From: Moritella sp. 24
Lineage (GTDB): Bacteria; Pseudomonadota; Gammaproteobacteria; Enterobacterales; Moritellaceae
Assembly (NCBI RefSeq): GCF_018219155.1
Contig: NZ_CP056123.1
Location: 4,101,505 to 4,165,504, forward strand
Reading direction: 5' to 3'
Length of the DNA: 64,000 nt
Below the pieces are notes generated by a model. The model was not told the origin of the DNA. It made no database searches and saw nothing but the letters and a program-made list of their open reading frames with translations. The stretch's first letter is position 1, and every line of letters starts with the position of its first letter. A program made the translations under genes and the position numbers. Below, piece after piece: positions 1 to 9,708 of this stretch.

Positions 1-8
1 CTGATTAA

Positions 9-49
9 ATTGAGAAACGATAAGTCATACTATTTTACCGTTTCTCAAT
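9..49 (-). terminator. Hairpin downstream of the symporter gene
   Basis: A perfect 11-bp inverted repeat (ATTGAGAAACG at 9-19 and its complement at 39-49) with a 19-nt loop lies just past the stop of the leftward symporter gene. There is no run of T after it, so it may be a transcript-stabilising hairpin rather than an intrinsic terminator. Confidence 0.4.
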
Positions 50-54
50 ATCAC

Positions 55-1488
55 TTATGCCGTTTGCTGATTCATGCTTAATTGTTCGAAGAATAATCGC
101 GTTTCAGCAATAACCACATGGCGTAAGCCAATCAAACCAATCAGGTTTGGGATAGCCATTAAGCCATTCACAATATCAGCCAAGATCCAAATAAGATCCA
201 ACTGTAAAAATGCACCACCAGCCACTAACAAAATATAAAAATACTTGTAAGGCTTAATGCCTTTTTGACCAAATAAGTACTGTACACAACGCTCGCCGTA
301 ATAGTTCCAACCAAGAATGGTCGTAAAGGCAAAAAAGACTAAACCAGTCGTCACCACATATTGACCAATCAACGGAGATAGCCCCTGTTCAAAAGCCAGT
401 GTAGTCATCTCTGCACCAGACGTTTCGCCACTCCATACACCCGTTAATATCAGTGTAAGTCCCGTCATCGTACAAATAATAATGGTATCGAAGAAGGTTC
501 CCGTCATCGAGATAAGGCCCTGCTTAACACAAGAGTCTGTCTTTGCCGCAGCAGCAGCAATCGGGGCACTGCCTAAACCAGACTCATTAGAAAACACGCC
601 ACGTGCAACACCACTCTGAATCGCTAGCATAACTGTTGCCCCTAAGAAGCCACCCGTTGCAGCAGTCGAATTAAATGCACTACTGATCACCAGTGTAATA
701 GCCGCAGGCACTGCATCGACATTAAGTAATAAAACGAGTAACGACGCCAGCACATAAAGAACTGCCATAAAAGGCACTGTACGTTGAGCAATAGCAGAGA
801 TGGAGCGAATACCTCCTAACGTCACCATAGCAACAAAGACAGTTAGCAAACTAGCTGATAACCATACTGGCACATTAAATGAAATACGCACTGCATCCGT
901 GATCGCATTCACTTGTGGGAAGGTACCAATACCAAAACACGCAACACCAATACCAAATAGTGCAAACGCTTTCGCTAAAAAACGATTACCTAAGCCATGC
1001 TCAAGATAATACATCGGGCCACCAGCCATTTGCCCTTTTTCATCCACAACGCGATATTTCACCGCTAATAAACATTCGGCATACTTAGTCGCCATACCAA
1101 AAAAAGCAGCAACCCACATCCAAAATAAAGCGCCCGGACCACCCATTTTTATCGCGGTCGCAACACCGACAATGTTACCGGTACCGATAGTGGCAGAAAG
1201 TGCGGTGCACAGCGCAGCAAAGCTACTGATATCACCTTTGCTGTTGTTGCCTTTATCACCTGAAAACAGGTATTTTAGCGCTAATGGTAATTTCGTTATT
1301 TGTAAAAAACCTAAACGCAGGGTGAGATAAATTCCGGTACCGACCAGAAGTAATAATAATGGCGGGCCCCAAATAAAATGATCGATGGCTTGCAGGATAT
1401 TTTGCAAAGGTTGTAATGAAAAATTTTGTAGTAAAGATAATAAAGAATCTTGTAACGATTCCAGTAAAGAAGGTTGTGCTGTTTGCAT
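55..1488 (-). CDS. Alanine/glycine:cation symporter family protein (AGCS)
   Basis: Inner-membrane transporter of the AGCS (DagA/AlsT) family, which imports alanine or glycine with Na+ or H+. The 477 residues are strongly hydrophobic with about ten membrane segments. Family landmarks seen are GTGNIVGVATA near residue 100, GGPMYYLEHGLG near 157 and SNESGLGSAP near 303. The ATG at 1488 has a GAGGAA ribosome site about 12 nt upstream. A tandem glycine riboswitch precedes it on the same strand, so glycine is the likely substrate and inducer. The family is certain; the substrate is inferred from the riboswitch. Confidence 0.93.
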   Translation of the reverse strand: MQTAQPSLLESLQDSLLSLLQNFSLQPLQNILQAIDHFIWGPPLLLLLVGTGIYLTLRLGFLQITKLPLALKYLFSGDKGNNSKGDISSFAALCTALSATIGTGNIVGVATAIKMGGPGALFWMWVAAFFGMATKYAECLLAVKYRVVDEKGQMAGGPMYYLEHGLGNRFLAKAFALFGIGVACFGIGTFPQVNAITDAVRISFNVPVWLSASLLTVFVAMVTLGGIRSISAIAQRTVPFMAVLYVLASLLVLLLNVDAVPAAITLVISSAFNSTAATGGFLGATVMLAIQSGVARGVFSNESGLGSAPIAAAAAKTDSCVKQGLISMTGTFFDTIIICTMTGLTLILTGVWSGETSGAEMTTLAFEQGLSPLIGQYVVTTGLVFFAFTTILGWNYYGERCVQYLFGQKGIKPYKYFYILLVAGGAFLQLDLIWILADIVNGLMAIPNLIGLIGLRHVVIAETRLFFEQLSMNQQTA

Positions 1489-1670
1489 TTAAAAATATTC
1501 CTCGAGAACGATAGTAGTCTGAGGAGGATGTAATTATTTAAGATGGGCAGATACAATACAAACGTCGACGCAAAAAGCCAAAGATTACTATCTAAGTGAA
1601 TACCAAAGTAAGCACCTAAATAAAAACCAAGCAAAAAGCAGACGTGTAAGGTCGCAAAAAAAATAATCCT

Positions 1671-1845
1671 ATCCTCTGTCCTTTGTACCTGAGAGTTTCA
1701 ACGACAATGTCGCTTTGCTCCTTCGGCGTCCAATTTAATGGATCTCTCCAGAGGCTCGTCCAGTAACAGTCCTTACCAACCTATGTTGATGCCTGAAAGA
1801 TTTACTTCTTCGGCGGGCCTAAGCCTCTCTCCTGCTACCTTCATC
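1671..1845 (-). ncRNA. Tandem glycine riboswitch (two aptamers)
   Basis: Read on the minus strand, this leader carries two consecutive gcvT-type glycine aptamers. The first has the GGAGAGAGGC-type opening, the GCCGAAGAAG segment and the closing CTTTCAGGCATC. The second has CTCTGGAGAGATCC, GCCGAAGGAGCAA and the closing AACTCTCAGGTACAAAGGACAGAGG. These are the conserved core segments of the class, and the paired layout is typical. It sits about 180 nt upstream of the symporter start, where such riboswitches usually turn on glycine efflux or uptake genes. Boundaries are approximate; the expression platform between 1489 and 1670 was not resolved. Confidence 0.93.
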
Positions 1846-1961
1846 CGAACTTAGTGTGGATATACCGCAGCATTAAATACTGCGAATCAGAGGATACTAG
1901 CACGTATAACTTCAATGAAAAGACCAGGGCCAGTTCAAATGATTAAAAGTTAATCTGTAGA

Positions 1962-1991
1962 TGAAAAAAAGCCCTGTCATGCAGGGCTCTT
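1962..1991 (-). terminator. Intrinsic terminator of clpB
   Basis: GC-rich hairpin (AGCCCTG, loop CATGA, CAGGGCT) followed on the minus strand by a T run, about 35 nt past the clpB stop. Confidence 0.85.
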
Positions 1992-2024
1992 CGCTTATTC
2001 ATTTATTATTCGTTCAATGAAAAG

Positions 2025-4598
2025 TTATTGACTCACGCTTAACTCATCGTCAACCACACTTATCTTAACTGGCTTTCCAGGGATAACTTCACCCGCAAGA
2101 ATGGCATTCGCAAGGCGGTTTTCAACCTGTCGTTGTAATACACGTTTTAATGGTCTTGCACCAAATAAAGGATCAAATCCAGCTTCAGCTAATTTAGCTA
2201 ATGCACCCGCTGTGATCGACAAGCTATACCCCAATTGTTTTAATCGTGCTTCTAATGACTTTAACTGGATCGCAGCAATCTTTTCAATGTGATTACGCCC
2301 TAACGGGTGGAATACCACAGTATCATCAATACGGTTAATAAACTCAGGACGGAAGCTCTGACCCAGCAGATCTAACAACTGTGTCTTCACCGTCTCATAA
2401 TCATGTTTGCCATATTCAGCCTGAATAATATCTGACCCTAAATTAGAGGTCATGATAATCACGGTATTACGGAAATCAACTGTACGCCCCTGACCATCGG
2501 TTAGACGACCATCGTCCAATACTTGTAATAAAATATTAAAAATATCAGGGTGCGCTTTTTCAATTTCATCTAATAAGATAACCGAATAAGGTTTACGACG
2601 TACGGCTTCGGTCAGGTAACCACCCTCTTCATAACCCACGTACCCCGGAGGCGCACCAATCAATCGTGCAACCGAGTGTTTTTCCATAAATTCAGACATA
2701 TCAACACGGATCATGGCTTGGTCAGAATCAAAGATAAAATCAGCCAAGGCTTTACATACTTCGGTTTTACCCACGCCTGTTGGTCCCATAAATAAAAATG
2801 AGCCCATCGGACGATTAGGATCCGCTAAACCTGCACGACTACGACGGATTGCATTGGAGATAACACTCACCGCTTCGGTTTGACCAATCACACGCTGATG
2901 TAAATTAGCTTCCATTGCTAACAATTTTTCTTTTTCACCTTCCAGCATACGGTTAACGGGAATCCCCGTCCAACGTGATAAGATATCGGCAATTTCAGCT
3001 TCACCCACTTTATGCTTTAGTAATGTCATATCTTGCATTTCAGCTTGTGCAGCCAGATCCAATTGTTTTTCTAACATAGGGATCGTGCCATACTGCAGCT
3101 CAGACATTTTATTTAAATCACTCGCACGTCGTGCCATATCTAGCTCAACACGCGCTTTATCTAACGCCGATTTAATGTGTTTAGTACCCGAGAGAGCTGC
3201 TTTTTCTGTACGCCATATTTCATCAAGCTCATTAAACTTATCTTGTTTTTCCGCCAACTCTTCAGCTAACGTCGATAAACGCTTGATACTGGCTGAATCG
3301 TCTTCTTTTTCTAACGCTTGCTGTTCAATTTTAAGCTGAATAATACGGCGTTCTAGTTTATCTAACGCTTCTGGTTTTGAATCCATTTGTAAACGAATTG
3401 ACGAGGCAGCCTCATCAATCAAATCAATCGCTTTATCCGGTAGCTGGCGATCAGAAATATAGCGATGTGACAATGTAGCCGCTGCAACAATTGCTGGATC
3501 GGTAATATCCACATTATGATGCAATTCATAACGTGCTTTTAGGCCACGTAAGATCGCAATAGTATCTTCAACACTTGGTTCTTCAATTAATACTTTTTGG
3601 AAACGACGCTCAAGTGCAGCATCTTTTTCAATATATTGGCGATATTCATCAAGGGTTGTCGCCCCCATGCAATGCAACTCACCACGCGCTAATGCGGGCT
3701 TAAGCATATTCCCCGCGTCCATTGCGCCATCACCTTTACCCGCCCCTATCATGGTGTGTAGTTCATCAATGAACAAGATCGTTTGGCCTTCAGTTTGCTC
3801 CAACTCTTTGATCACTGATTTTAGACGTTCTTCAAACTCACCGCGGTATTTCGCACCTGCGACTAACGCCCCCATATCTAACGATAATACGCGTTTATTT
3901 TTCAACCCTTCCGGTACTTCACCATTGACAATACGTTGCGCTAAACCTTCGGCAATAGCGGTTTTACCCACCCCAGGTTCGCCAATTAATACAGGGTTAT
4001 TTTTCGTTCGGCGCTGTAATACCTGAATAGCACGTCGAATTTCATCATCACGGCCAATAACGGGATCTAACTTACCGACTTCCGCACGTTCAGTCAGATC
4101 TAACGTGTATTTACTTAATGCTTCACGCTGTTCTTCTGCGCCTTGGTTATCAACTTTATCACCACCACGGATCACATCAATTGCTTCTTCAACCTGTTTA
4201 CGTGTCCCGCCAGCTTTTCGTAATAAATCACCTAAGCGGCCTTTATCTTCAACTGCAGCAAGAACAAACATCTCGCAAGAAATAAATTTATCTTTGCGTT
4301 TTTGCGCATACTTGTCACACAGGTTTAACAGCATATTTAACGCTGACGATAATTGAATATCCCCTTGTGTGCCTTTCACCTGTGGTAAACGATCAAGTTC
4401 ATCAGCTAGCTGCCAGCGTAACGAATTGGCATCAATCGCAGCGGCGGTAAGTAACGGGCGAATAGAACAGTGATCTTGGTTTAATAACGCAGTCATCAAA
4501 TGAATAGGTTCGATAAATTGATTATCTTTACCTAGCGCAAGTGATTGAGCGTCAGAAATAGCCATTTGGAATTTAGTGGTGAGTTGATCTAAGCGCAT
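2025..4598 (-). CDS. clpB: ATP-dependent protein disaggregase ClpB
   Basis: Hexameric AAA+ disaggregase that works with DnaK to rescue aggregated proteins in the cytoplasm. The 857 residues equal the E. coli length. Order: Clp N domain (about 1-145), first AAA+ domain with GEPGVGKT near 205 and the AALERRFQ segment, the coiled-coil M domain (about 400-520), the second AAA+ domain with GPTGVGKT near 605, and a small C-terminal domain. Both Walker motifs and arginine-finger regions are intact. It follows pgeF on the same strand, as in enterobacteria, and a sigma32-type promoter is visible at the end of pgeF. Confidence 0.98.
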   Translation of the reverse strand: MRLDQLTTKFQMAISDAQSLALGKDNQFIEPIHLMTALLNQDHCSIRPLLTAAAIDANSLRWQLADELDRLPQVKGTQGDIQLSSALNMLLNLCDKYAQKRKDKFISCEMFVLAAVEDKGRLGDLLRKAGGTRKQVEEAIDVIRGGDKVDNQGAEEQREALSKYTLDLTERAEVGKLDPVIGRDDEIRRAIQVLQRRTKNNPVLIGEPGVGKTAIAEGLAQRIVNGEVPEGLKNKRVLSLDMGALVAGAKYRGEFEERLKSVIKELEQTEGQTILFIDELHTMIGAGKGDGAMDAGNMLKPALARGELHCMGATTLDEYRQYIEKDAALERRFQKVLIEEPSVEDTIAILRGLKARYELHHNVDITDPAIVAAATLSHRYISDRQLPDKAIDLIDEAASSIRLQMDSKPEALDKLERRIIQLKIEQQALEKEDDSASIKRLSTLAEELAEKQDKFNELDEIWRTEKAALSGTKHIKSALDKARVELDMARRASDLNKMSELQYGTIPMLEKQLDLAAQAEMQDMTLLKHKVGEAEIADILSRWTGIPVNRMLEGEKEKLLAMEANLHQRVIGQTEAVSVISNAIRRSRAGLADPNRPMGSFLFMGPTGVGKTEVCKALADFIFDSDQAMIRVDMSEFMEKHSVARLIGAPPGYVGYEEGGYLTEAVRRKPYSVILLDEIEKAHPDIFNILLQVLDDGRLTDGQGRTVDFRNTVIIMTSNLGSDIIQAEYGKHDYETVKTQLLDLLGQSFRPEFINRIDDTVVFHPLGRNHIEKIAAIQLKSLEARLKQLGYSLSITAGALAKLAEAGFDPLFGARPLKRVLQRQVENRLANAILAGEVIPGKPVKISVVDDELSVSQ

Positions 4599-4647
4599 AA
4601 CGATGTCCTATCAGTCGTGCAATATAGTTGAGCTATGTTGTTGAGCC

Positions 4648-4667
4648 CTATAATCATGTGATTATAG
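4648..4667. promoter_or_regulatory. Dyad in the clpB leader
   Basis: CTATAATC, four bases, GATTATAG: a perfect 8-bp dyad in the long clpB 5' leader between the heat-shock promoter and the start codon. The role is unknown; it could be a leader hairpin or an operator. Confidence 0.3.
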
Positions 4668-4733
4668 CGGTATAATGATAGCGATTTAATTGGTCTAGGA
4701 ATATGCAGTAAGGCACTACATCCCATACTTATA

Positions 4734-4761
4734 ATCTGGGGATTATTTATTGAGATTCAAG
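4734..4761 (-). promoter_or_regulatory. Sigma32-type promoter for clpB
   Basis: On the minus strand CTTGAAT (4755-4761) is followed after 13 nt by CCCCAGAT (4734-4741). This closely matches the heat-shock sigma factor consensus CTTGAAA, 11-16 nt, CCCCATnT. It overlaps the last codons of pgeF and leaves a leader of about 130 nt before the clpB ATG. Confidence 0.7.
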
Positions 4762-5499
4762 GTAAATCAGACTTGCTTGACGCCCTGTTTGGCCATCTCG
4801 TCGATAAGAATAGAATAAATCAGTTTGACGATATGTACAGTAATCACCACCGTAAATATCTGTAGCGTTAATACTTAACGCTTGTAGACGTTTTCGAGCC
4901 AATAAATAAAGATCGGCTAACCATTTATCACCATCTGCAATAAATGCATCACTTGCTTGGCTATCGTGCGCAATAAACGCATCACGAACTTCACAGCCAA
5001 CTTGAAAATAGGTTTGGCTAATAGCAGGCCCTAACCACACTAACAAGTCATTGGGTGTTGCGGATAATTTATCTATGGTGTTTTCAATCACGCCATCGAG
5101 TAACCCACGCCAGCCCGCATGAATAGCCGCGACTTGTGTTCCCGCTTTATCGCAAATCAATAAAGGTAAACAGTCTGCCGTCATCACTAAACAAACTTGC
5201 CCCGTCATCATAGTGACAGACGCATCAGCAGCTGGAAGTTGCTCGGCATCGTGGGATTGCCCCACTAAACTAACAACATCCGAACTGTGCGTTTGATTCA
5301 ACCAATAAGGTTGCTGTGGCAAATTAGCCGCTGTCATTAACAACTGTCTATTTTGCCACACTAACGAACTATCATCCTGCACATGCAAACCTAAATTAAG
5401 TCCAGCATAAGGCAAATGACTCACACCACCCAAACGAGTAGTGCTTAGCGCCTGAACATTGGCAGGCGCTGGCCAGTTAGGTTTAATCAAACGAGGCAT
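4747..5499 (-). CDS. pgeF: Purine nucleoside phosphorylase / peptidoglycan editing factor PgeF (YfiH)
   Basis: Member of the YfiH/YlmD/LACC1 family. Such proteins have purine nucleoside phosphorylase and adenosine deaminase activities, and in E. coli this one prevents mis-incorporation of amino acids into peptidoglycan. The metal-site motifs are visible: NQTHSSDV, TADCLPLL and AIHAGWRG. The reading frame opens at a TTG at 5505, but the ATG at 5499 (MPRLIKPNW) is the more likely start. It lies 9 nt after rluD and ahead of clpB, the conserved enterobacterial order. Length (about 250) is normal. Confidence 0.93.
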   Translation of the reverse strand: MPRLIKPNWPAPANVQALSTTRLGGVSHLPYAGLNLGLHVQDDSSLVWQNRQLLMTAANLPQQPYWLNQTHSSDVVSLVGQSHDAEQLPAADASVTMMTGQVCLVMTADCLPLLICDKAGTQVAAIHAGWRGLLDGVIENTIDKLSATPNDLLVWLGPAISQTYFQVGCEVRDAFIAHDSQASDAFIADGDKWLADLYLLARKRLQALSINATDIYGGDYCTYRQTDLFYSYRRDGQTGRQASLIYLESQ

Positions 5500-5508
5500 A
5501 ATCAATGA

Positions 5509-6489
5509 TTAGCTAATGAAATCATCAATCATGTTTAACGCAGTATCTTCACGTAAGATACGAATTAATGTATTCATATCTGACGGACGTTCTGCGCGCC
5601 ACATCATCATTTCACCCGTTACTGGATGCTCTAATTTCAACATACGTGCGTGTAGTGCCTGACGACCGAAACCGCGTAATGCTAATACTAATGTATCAGT
5701 TGCATTGCCCGGTGGCTTTGGACGACCAGCATACACAGCATCACCAACGATAGGGTGAGTAATGTGTGTCATGTGTACACGAATTTGGTGAGTACGGCCT
5801 GATTCAAGACGTAATCTTAATAACGTATGTGCACGATATTTTTCTGCAACACGGTAATGCGTTTTAGCTGGTTTACCCAGTGGACGAACGGCCATGTGTG
5901 TACGTTTAGTTGCGTGACGGCCAATTGGCTCATCAACAAAACCACCAGCAGTCATAGTACCCGCTACAACCGCTTCGTATTCACGTGTAATACGACGCGC
6001 TTGTAGTGCTGTCACTAAATGCGTTTGTGCTGGAATTGTTTTAGCAATAACCATCAAACCAGTTGTGTCTTTATCTAGACGGTGAACGATACCAGCACGT
6101 GGTACGTCTACAATCGCAGGGTAATGGAATAACAATGCATTAAGCACTGTGCCATCTGGGTTACCAGCACCTGGATGTACAACAAAACCAGCTGGCTTGT
6201 TGATTACAATAATATCATCATCTTCATAAACAATATTTAGTGGTAAATCTTGTGGCTCGTAGCGAACTTCTTCTTCAACTTCAGCGTTTAAGATAACTTT
6301 GTCGCCAAATTGCATTTTTTCACGTGCTTTAACGACAACTTTGCCATTTAGATTAACAAATCCTGCAAGAATCCATTCCTTCAGACGTGAACGAGAATAA
6401 TCTTGGAACATCTCGGCTAAAACTTGGTCTAAACGTTGACCGACTTGGTGTTCTGCAACAACGGCAGAAAGTTCTATATGTTGGCTCAT
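5509..6489 (-). CDS. rluD: 23S rRNA pseudouridine(1911/1915/1917) synthase RluD
   Basis: Pseudouridine synthase that modifies helix 69 of 23S rRNA. It has an N-terminal S4 RNA-binding domain (about 17-75) and an RsuA/RluA catalytic domain with the signature HRLDKDTTGLM, whose Asp near residue 140 is the nucleophile, followed by ARRITREYEA and SGRTHQIRVH. The 326 residues match the E. coli enzyme. It is transcribed divergently from bamD, as in most gammaproteobacteria, and leads the rluD-pgeF-clpB run. Confidence 0.97.
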   Translation of the reverse strand: MSQHIELSAVVAEHQVGQRLDQVLAEMFQDYSRSRLKEWILAGFVNLNGKVVVKAREKMQFGDKVILNAEVEEEVRYEPQDLPLNIVYEDDDIIVINKPAGFVVHPGAGNPDGTVLNALLFHYPAIVDVPRAGIVHRLDKDTTGLMVIAKTIPAQTHLVTALQARRITREYEAVVAGTMTAGGFVDEPIGRHATKRTHMAVRPLGKPAKTHYRVAEKYRAHTLLRLRLESGRTHQIRVHMTHITHPIVGDAVYAGRPKPPGNATDTLVLALRGFGRQALHARMLKLEHPVTGEMMMWRAERPSDMNTLIRILREDTALNMIDDFIS

Positions 6490-6625
6490 AGGTAGCAGGG
6501 ACCCTCTTCGGTCCTAATTTTCAGTATAATTACAGGATTCAGGCTATTTTAGCCTTTTATTTTGCTGTAGCATATTAGCTACGTAATTATTTTCGCATTA
6601 AGCAATTTGGAATTAATCCAACCTA

Positions 6626-7363
6626 ATGAAAAAATCAATAAAATTAGCAATAAGCTTATCACTCGCACTGGTTATGGCTAGCGGTTGTTCTTCGAAATCA
6701 GAACCAAACGTACCAGATAAACCAGCCATTGAGCTGTACAGCATCGCTCAACAATCGTTACAAGCGGGTAACTTTGTTTCCGCAATTGAAACGCTTGAAG
6801 CGCTTGATACGCGTTATCCATTTGGCCCGCACACTGTACAAGTGCAGCTAGACTTGATCTATGCTTACTACAAGAATAGTGACACAGCACAAGCATTGGC
6901 CAATATAGATCGCTTTATCCGCTTAAATCCAACACATAAAGACATTGATTATGTCTACTATATGCGTGGACTTACCAATATGGGCGCGGATTATAACCTA
7001 TTTCATGCCCTCTTTAATATAGATCGTTCAGATCGAGACCCAAGTTATGCAAATGCAGCCTTTAATGACTTCACTCGCTTAATCAAACGCTACCCAGAAA
7101 GTGAGTATGTGGCTGATGCGCAAAAGCGTGCGATTTCAATTAAAAGTCGCCTTGCTCGCTACGAACTATCTGCAGCTGAATATTATATGAAACGTAAGGC
7201 CTATATCGCTGCAATCCAGCGTGCACAGCATATTATCGACAATTTTGCGGATACAGAATCACGTACTGGCGCATTAAAAGTGATGATTAAAGCGTATGAT
7301 ATTTTAGAACAGCCTGAGCTAAAAGCGAATGCAGAAAAAATATTGGCGGTTAATGCAAGTTAA
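6626..7363 (+). CDS. bamD: Outer membrane assembly lipoprotein BamD
   Basis: Essential lipoprotein of the BAM complex, which inserts beta-barrel proteins into the outer membrane. The N-terminus is a lipoprotein signal with lipobox MASGC (Cys about residue 21). It is followed by TPR-like helices typical of BamD, including TLEALDTRYPFGPH and the KRYPESEYVADAQKR segment. Length 245 is standard. It is divergent from rluD and ends at a shared terminator with hemE. Confidence 0.97.
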   Translation: MKKSIKLAISLSLALVMASGCSSKSEPNVPDKPAIELYSIAQQSLQAGNFVSAIETLEALDTRYPFGPHTVQVQLDLIYAYYKNSDTAQALANIDRFIRLNPTHKDIDYVYYMRGLTNMGADYNLFHALFNIDRSDRDPSYANAAFNDFTRLIKRYPESEYVADAQKRAISIKSRLARYELSAAEYYMKRKAYIAAIQRAQHIIDNFADTESRTGALKVMIKAYDILEQPELKANAEKILAVNAS

Positions 7364-7408
7364 TAATCAGAGCATTCACTCACGATTATAACGCATTAAA
7401 ATAAACAT

Positions 7409-7446
7409 AAAAAAACGGCGCTTATGCAAATAAGCGCCGTTTTTTA
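7409..7446. terminator. Bidirectional terminator between bamD and hemE
   Basis: AAAAAACGGCGCTTA, short loop, TAAGCGCCGTTTTTT: a GC-rich perfect stem with A run and T run on opposite sides. It can end both bamD (+) and hemE (-). Confidence 0.9.
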
Positions 7447-7496
7447 TGATTAATTGGATCCAAATGACTGTCTATTGGACCCTAATAAGTAATATA

Positions 7497-8561
7497 TTAC
7501 TTATGGTATGGCTTACTTAGTTCACCAACAGCGTCGATGAATACACCCGCTTTGTCTGGGTCAACGTCTAAGTGGATTCCGTGACCTAAATTCATCACGT
7601 GACCATTGCCTTTACCAAAACCAGATAGGATCGTGCTTACTTCTTCACGGATACGTTCTGGCGATGCATAAAGCATTGAAGGATCCATATTACCTTGAAG
7701 TGCAACTTTATCACCAACACGCGCTTTTGCTTCAGCAATATCAATTGTCCAATCAAGACCAATCGCATCACAACCAGTTGCAGCGATTTGCTCGATCCAT
7801 TGACCACCATTTTTAGTGAACAAAGTAACTGGTACTTTACGGCCATCGTTGAAACGCGTTAAGCCATCAACAATTTTGTGCATGTATTGTAATGAGAAAT
7901 CTTTGTAATCACGTGGTGATAATACGCCACCCCAAGTATCAAATACCATGACAGATTGTGCACCAGCAGCAATTTGCGCATTTAGGTAAGAGATAACAGA
8001 GTCAGCTAACTTATCTAATAATAAGTGTAGCGTTTGTGGTTCAGCAAATGCCATTTTCTTGATTTTAGTAAACGCTTTAGTACCGCCGCCTTCAACCATG
8101 TATGTTGCTAGTGTCCACGGACTACCAGAAAAACCGATAAGTGGCACAGCGCCATCTAGGCCTTTACGAATAGTACGAACAGCGTTCATTACATATTGTA
8201 ATTCGCCTTCTGGATCTGGGATACCAATCTTATCAACGTCAGCTTTACACGTAATTGGACGTGCGAATTTAGGACCTTCACCTTCTTCGAAGTATAGACC
8301 TAAACCCATTGCATCTGGGATAGTTAAAATATCTGAAAACAGAATCGCCGCATCAAGTGGGAAACGACGTAGTGGTTGTAACGTTACTTCACAAGCAAGC
8401 TCTGCATTTTTACACAAAGACATAAAGTCACCCGCTTCTGCGCGCGTTGCTTTATATTCTGGTAAATAACGGCCTGCTTGGCGCATCATCCATACTGGTG
8501 TTTGGTCTACCGATTCTTTGGCTAACGCACGTAAATAACGATCATTCTTTAACTCGCTCAT
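7497..8561 (-). CDS. hemE: Uroporphyrinogen decarboxylase
   Basis: Heme-pathway enzyme converting uroporphyrinogen III to coproporphyrinogen III in the cytosol. The 354 residues carry the N-terminal signature [13 protein letters not shown], the catalytic-site segment [12 protein letters not shown], and the second signature [17 protein letters not shown]. Length and motifs are fully normal. E. coli has the order rsd-nudC-hemE; here rsd is divergent and nudC is absent from the interval. Confidence 0.98.
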   Translation of the reverse strand: MSELKNDRYLRALAKESVDQTPVWMMRQAGRYLPEYKATRAEAGDFMSLCKNAELACEVTLQPLRRFPLDAAILFSDILTIPDAMGLGLYFEEGEGPKFARPITCKADVDKIGIPDPEGELQYVMNAVRTIRKGLDGAVPLIGFSGSPWTLATYMVEGGGTKAFTKIKKMAFAEPQTLHLLLDKLADSVISYLNAQIAAGAQSVMVFDTWGGVLSPRDYKDFSLQYMHKIVDGLTRFNDGRKVPVTLFTKNGGQWIEQIAATGCDAIGLDWTIDIAEAKARVGDKVALQGNMDPSMLYASPERIREEVSTILSGFGKGNGHVMNLGHGIHLDVDPDKAGVFIDAVGELSKPYHK

Positions 8562-9066
8562 ATCCTTTCCTGAATTGCGGCTCTAATATGGCGTGATTGT
8601 AACATTATTCAACAATTGACAAAATATCTGACGCCACTTTCATGACGAATTTAACAACAAGTTGATCATAACGGGGGGATTTACGTGAAACATAAAAAAA
8701 TTAACCATGATTAAGGCTTTTATGGAGAAAAAAACACCAGCTTGAAAGCACTCAAAATTCATCATCGAAACACGGTTCCAATTAAGGCAATTAATTTACG
8801 CAATTAACACTAACTGAATCAGAGACATTAATCACAATTAAACAACTCACTCATCAGGCCAAACCAAAAATCAGTCATAACAAGTACTTATATGCTATGA
8901 TTAAACTCACAGTCAGTTTAAAGCTGGTCGTGTTCTTTAGTAGATAAATATATTATTGCAGGTCTAATTAATCAGGTTTGACCAGACAAAATAGTGTTGA
9001 CGTTTTACAGTAAAAAATTTAGTAATAGGAAACCTTAATTTTTTAAGGGTACATGGAGTAAGTCAT
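8562..9066. other. Non-coding region between hemE and rsd
   Basis: About 500 bp, AT-rich, with no convincing gene. It must hold the divergent promoters. A TTGACG at 8997-9002 with a weak TAGTAA 17 nt on is a possible rsd promoter. The rsd ATG has a GGAG ribosome site 8 nt upstream. I see no RNA gene or repeat here. Confidence 0.5.
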
Positions 9067-9555
9067 ATGTTAACCAAATTAGAACAAGCGCAACAAGCTT
9101 GGGGCGGCACGCACAACGCCATCGATCACTGGCTAGAAGAGCGACAAGAATTAATCGTCGATTATTGCAAACTCGAAGGCTTACCCCCGTTTGAAAAAAA
9201 AGCCGCATTACCCAGCAAAGATGAGCTACAAGCTTTCTGCCAAATATTAATTGATTACTTATCGACAGGCCATTTTGAAGTTTATGACCAAATCGTATCC
9301 CAATGTGCAGAATACAGTGCAAAAAGCCTTACTCTCGCACAAGAAATCCAACCTAAAATCGTACTAACAACAGAAGCCCTTGTTGAATTCAATGATAAAT
9401 ACGCAGAAGCACAAGAAGACGATGACACCCTACTACTGTCTTTAGATAATGACATGTCAAAAGTAGGTGAACTATTAGAACGACGTTTTGAATTAGAAGA
9501 CAAGTTGCTTTATACCTTAGCGACTTATCACCGAGAAGTAGTCGACGCAGAATAA
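9067..9555 (+). CDS. rsd: Regulator of sigma D (Rsd/AlgQ family)
   Basis: Small helical protein that binds the housekeeping sigma factor and shifts RNA polymerase toward alternative sigma factors; known as Rsd in E. coli and AlgQ in Pseudomonas. The 162-residue length and the N-terminal pattern HNAIDHWLEERQELIV...YCKLEG are typical of the family. It stands alone, next to hemE as in relatives, with its own terminator downstream. Confidence 0.92.
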   Translation: MLTKLEQAQQAWGGTHNAIDHWLEERQELIVDYCKLEGLPPFEKKAALPSKDELQAFCQILIDYLSTGHFEVYDQIVSQCAEYSAKSLTLAQEIQPKIVLTTEALVEFNDKYAEAQEDDDTLLLSLDNDMSKVGELLERRFELEDKLLYTLATYHREVVDAE

Positions 9556-9623
9556 ATTAACTGTTTCAAATAAGCAGATCCTACATTAACGGGTCTGACA
9601 TAAAAGCATTAAACTAAGCCCAA

Positions 9624-9663
9624 TAAAAAACCCATTCATATTACAAAATATGAATGGGTTTCT
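9624..9663. terminator. Bidirectional terminator between rsd and fkpA
   Basis: AAAAAACCCATTCATATT, loop, AATATGAATGGGTTT forms a long stem flanked by A and T runs. A second perfect dyad, ACGACCTAAT/ATTAGGTCGT, lies at 9675-9695 closer to the fkpA stop. Confidence 0.85.
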
Positions 9664-9708
9664 GTCCAACAACGACGACCTAATAATTAGGTCGTTGCGT
9701 CTTCAATA

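Noticed and set aside
1311-1634. 107-codon frame overlapping the start of the symporter gene
   Set aside because: It overlaps the conserved symporter start and its leader in another frame; the composition is leader-like and it matches nothing.
3667-4026. Open frame of 119 codons opposite clpB, and similar frames opposite putA, rluD and hemE
   Set aside because: They are antisense shadows of strongly conserved genes, without ribosome sites or recognisable protein patterns.
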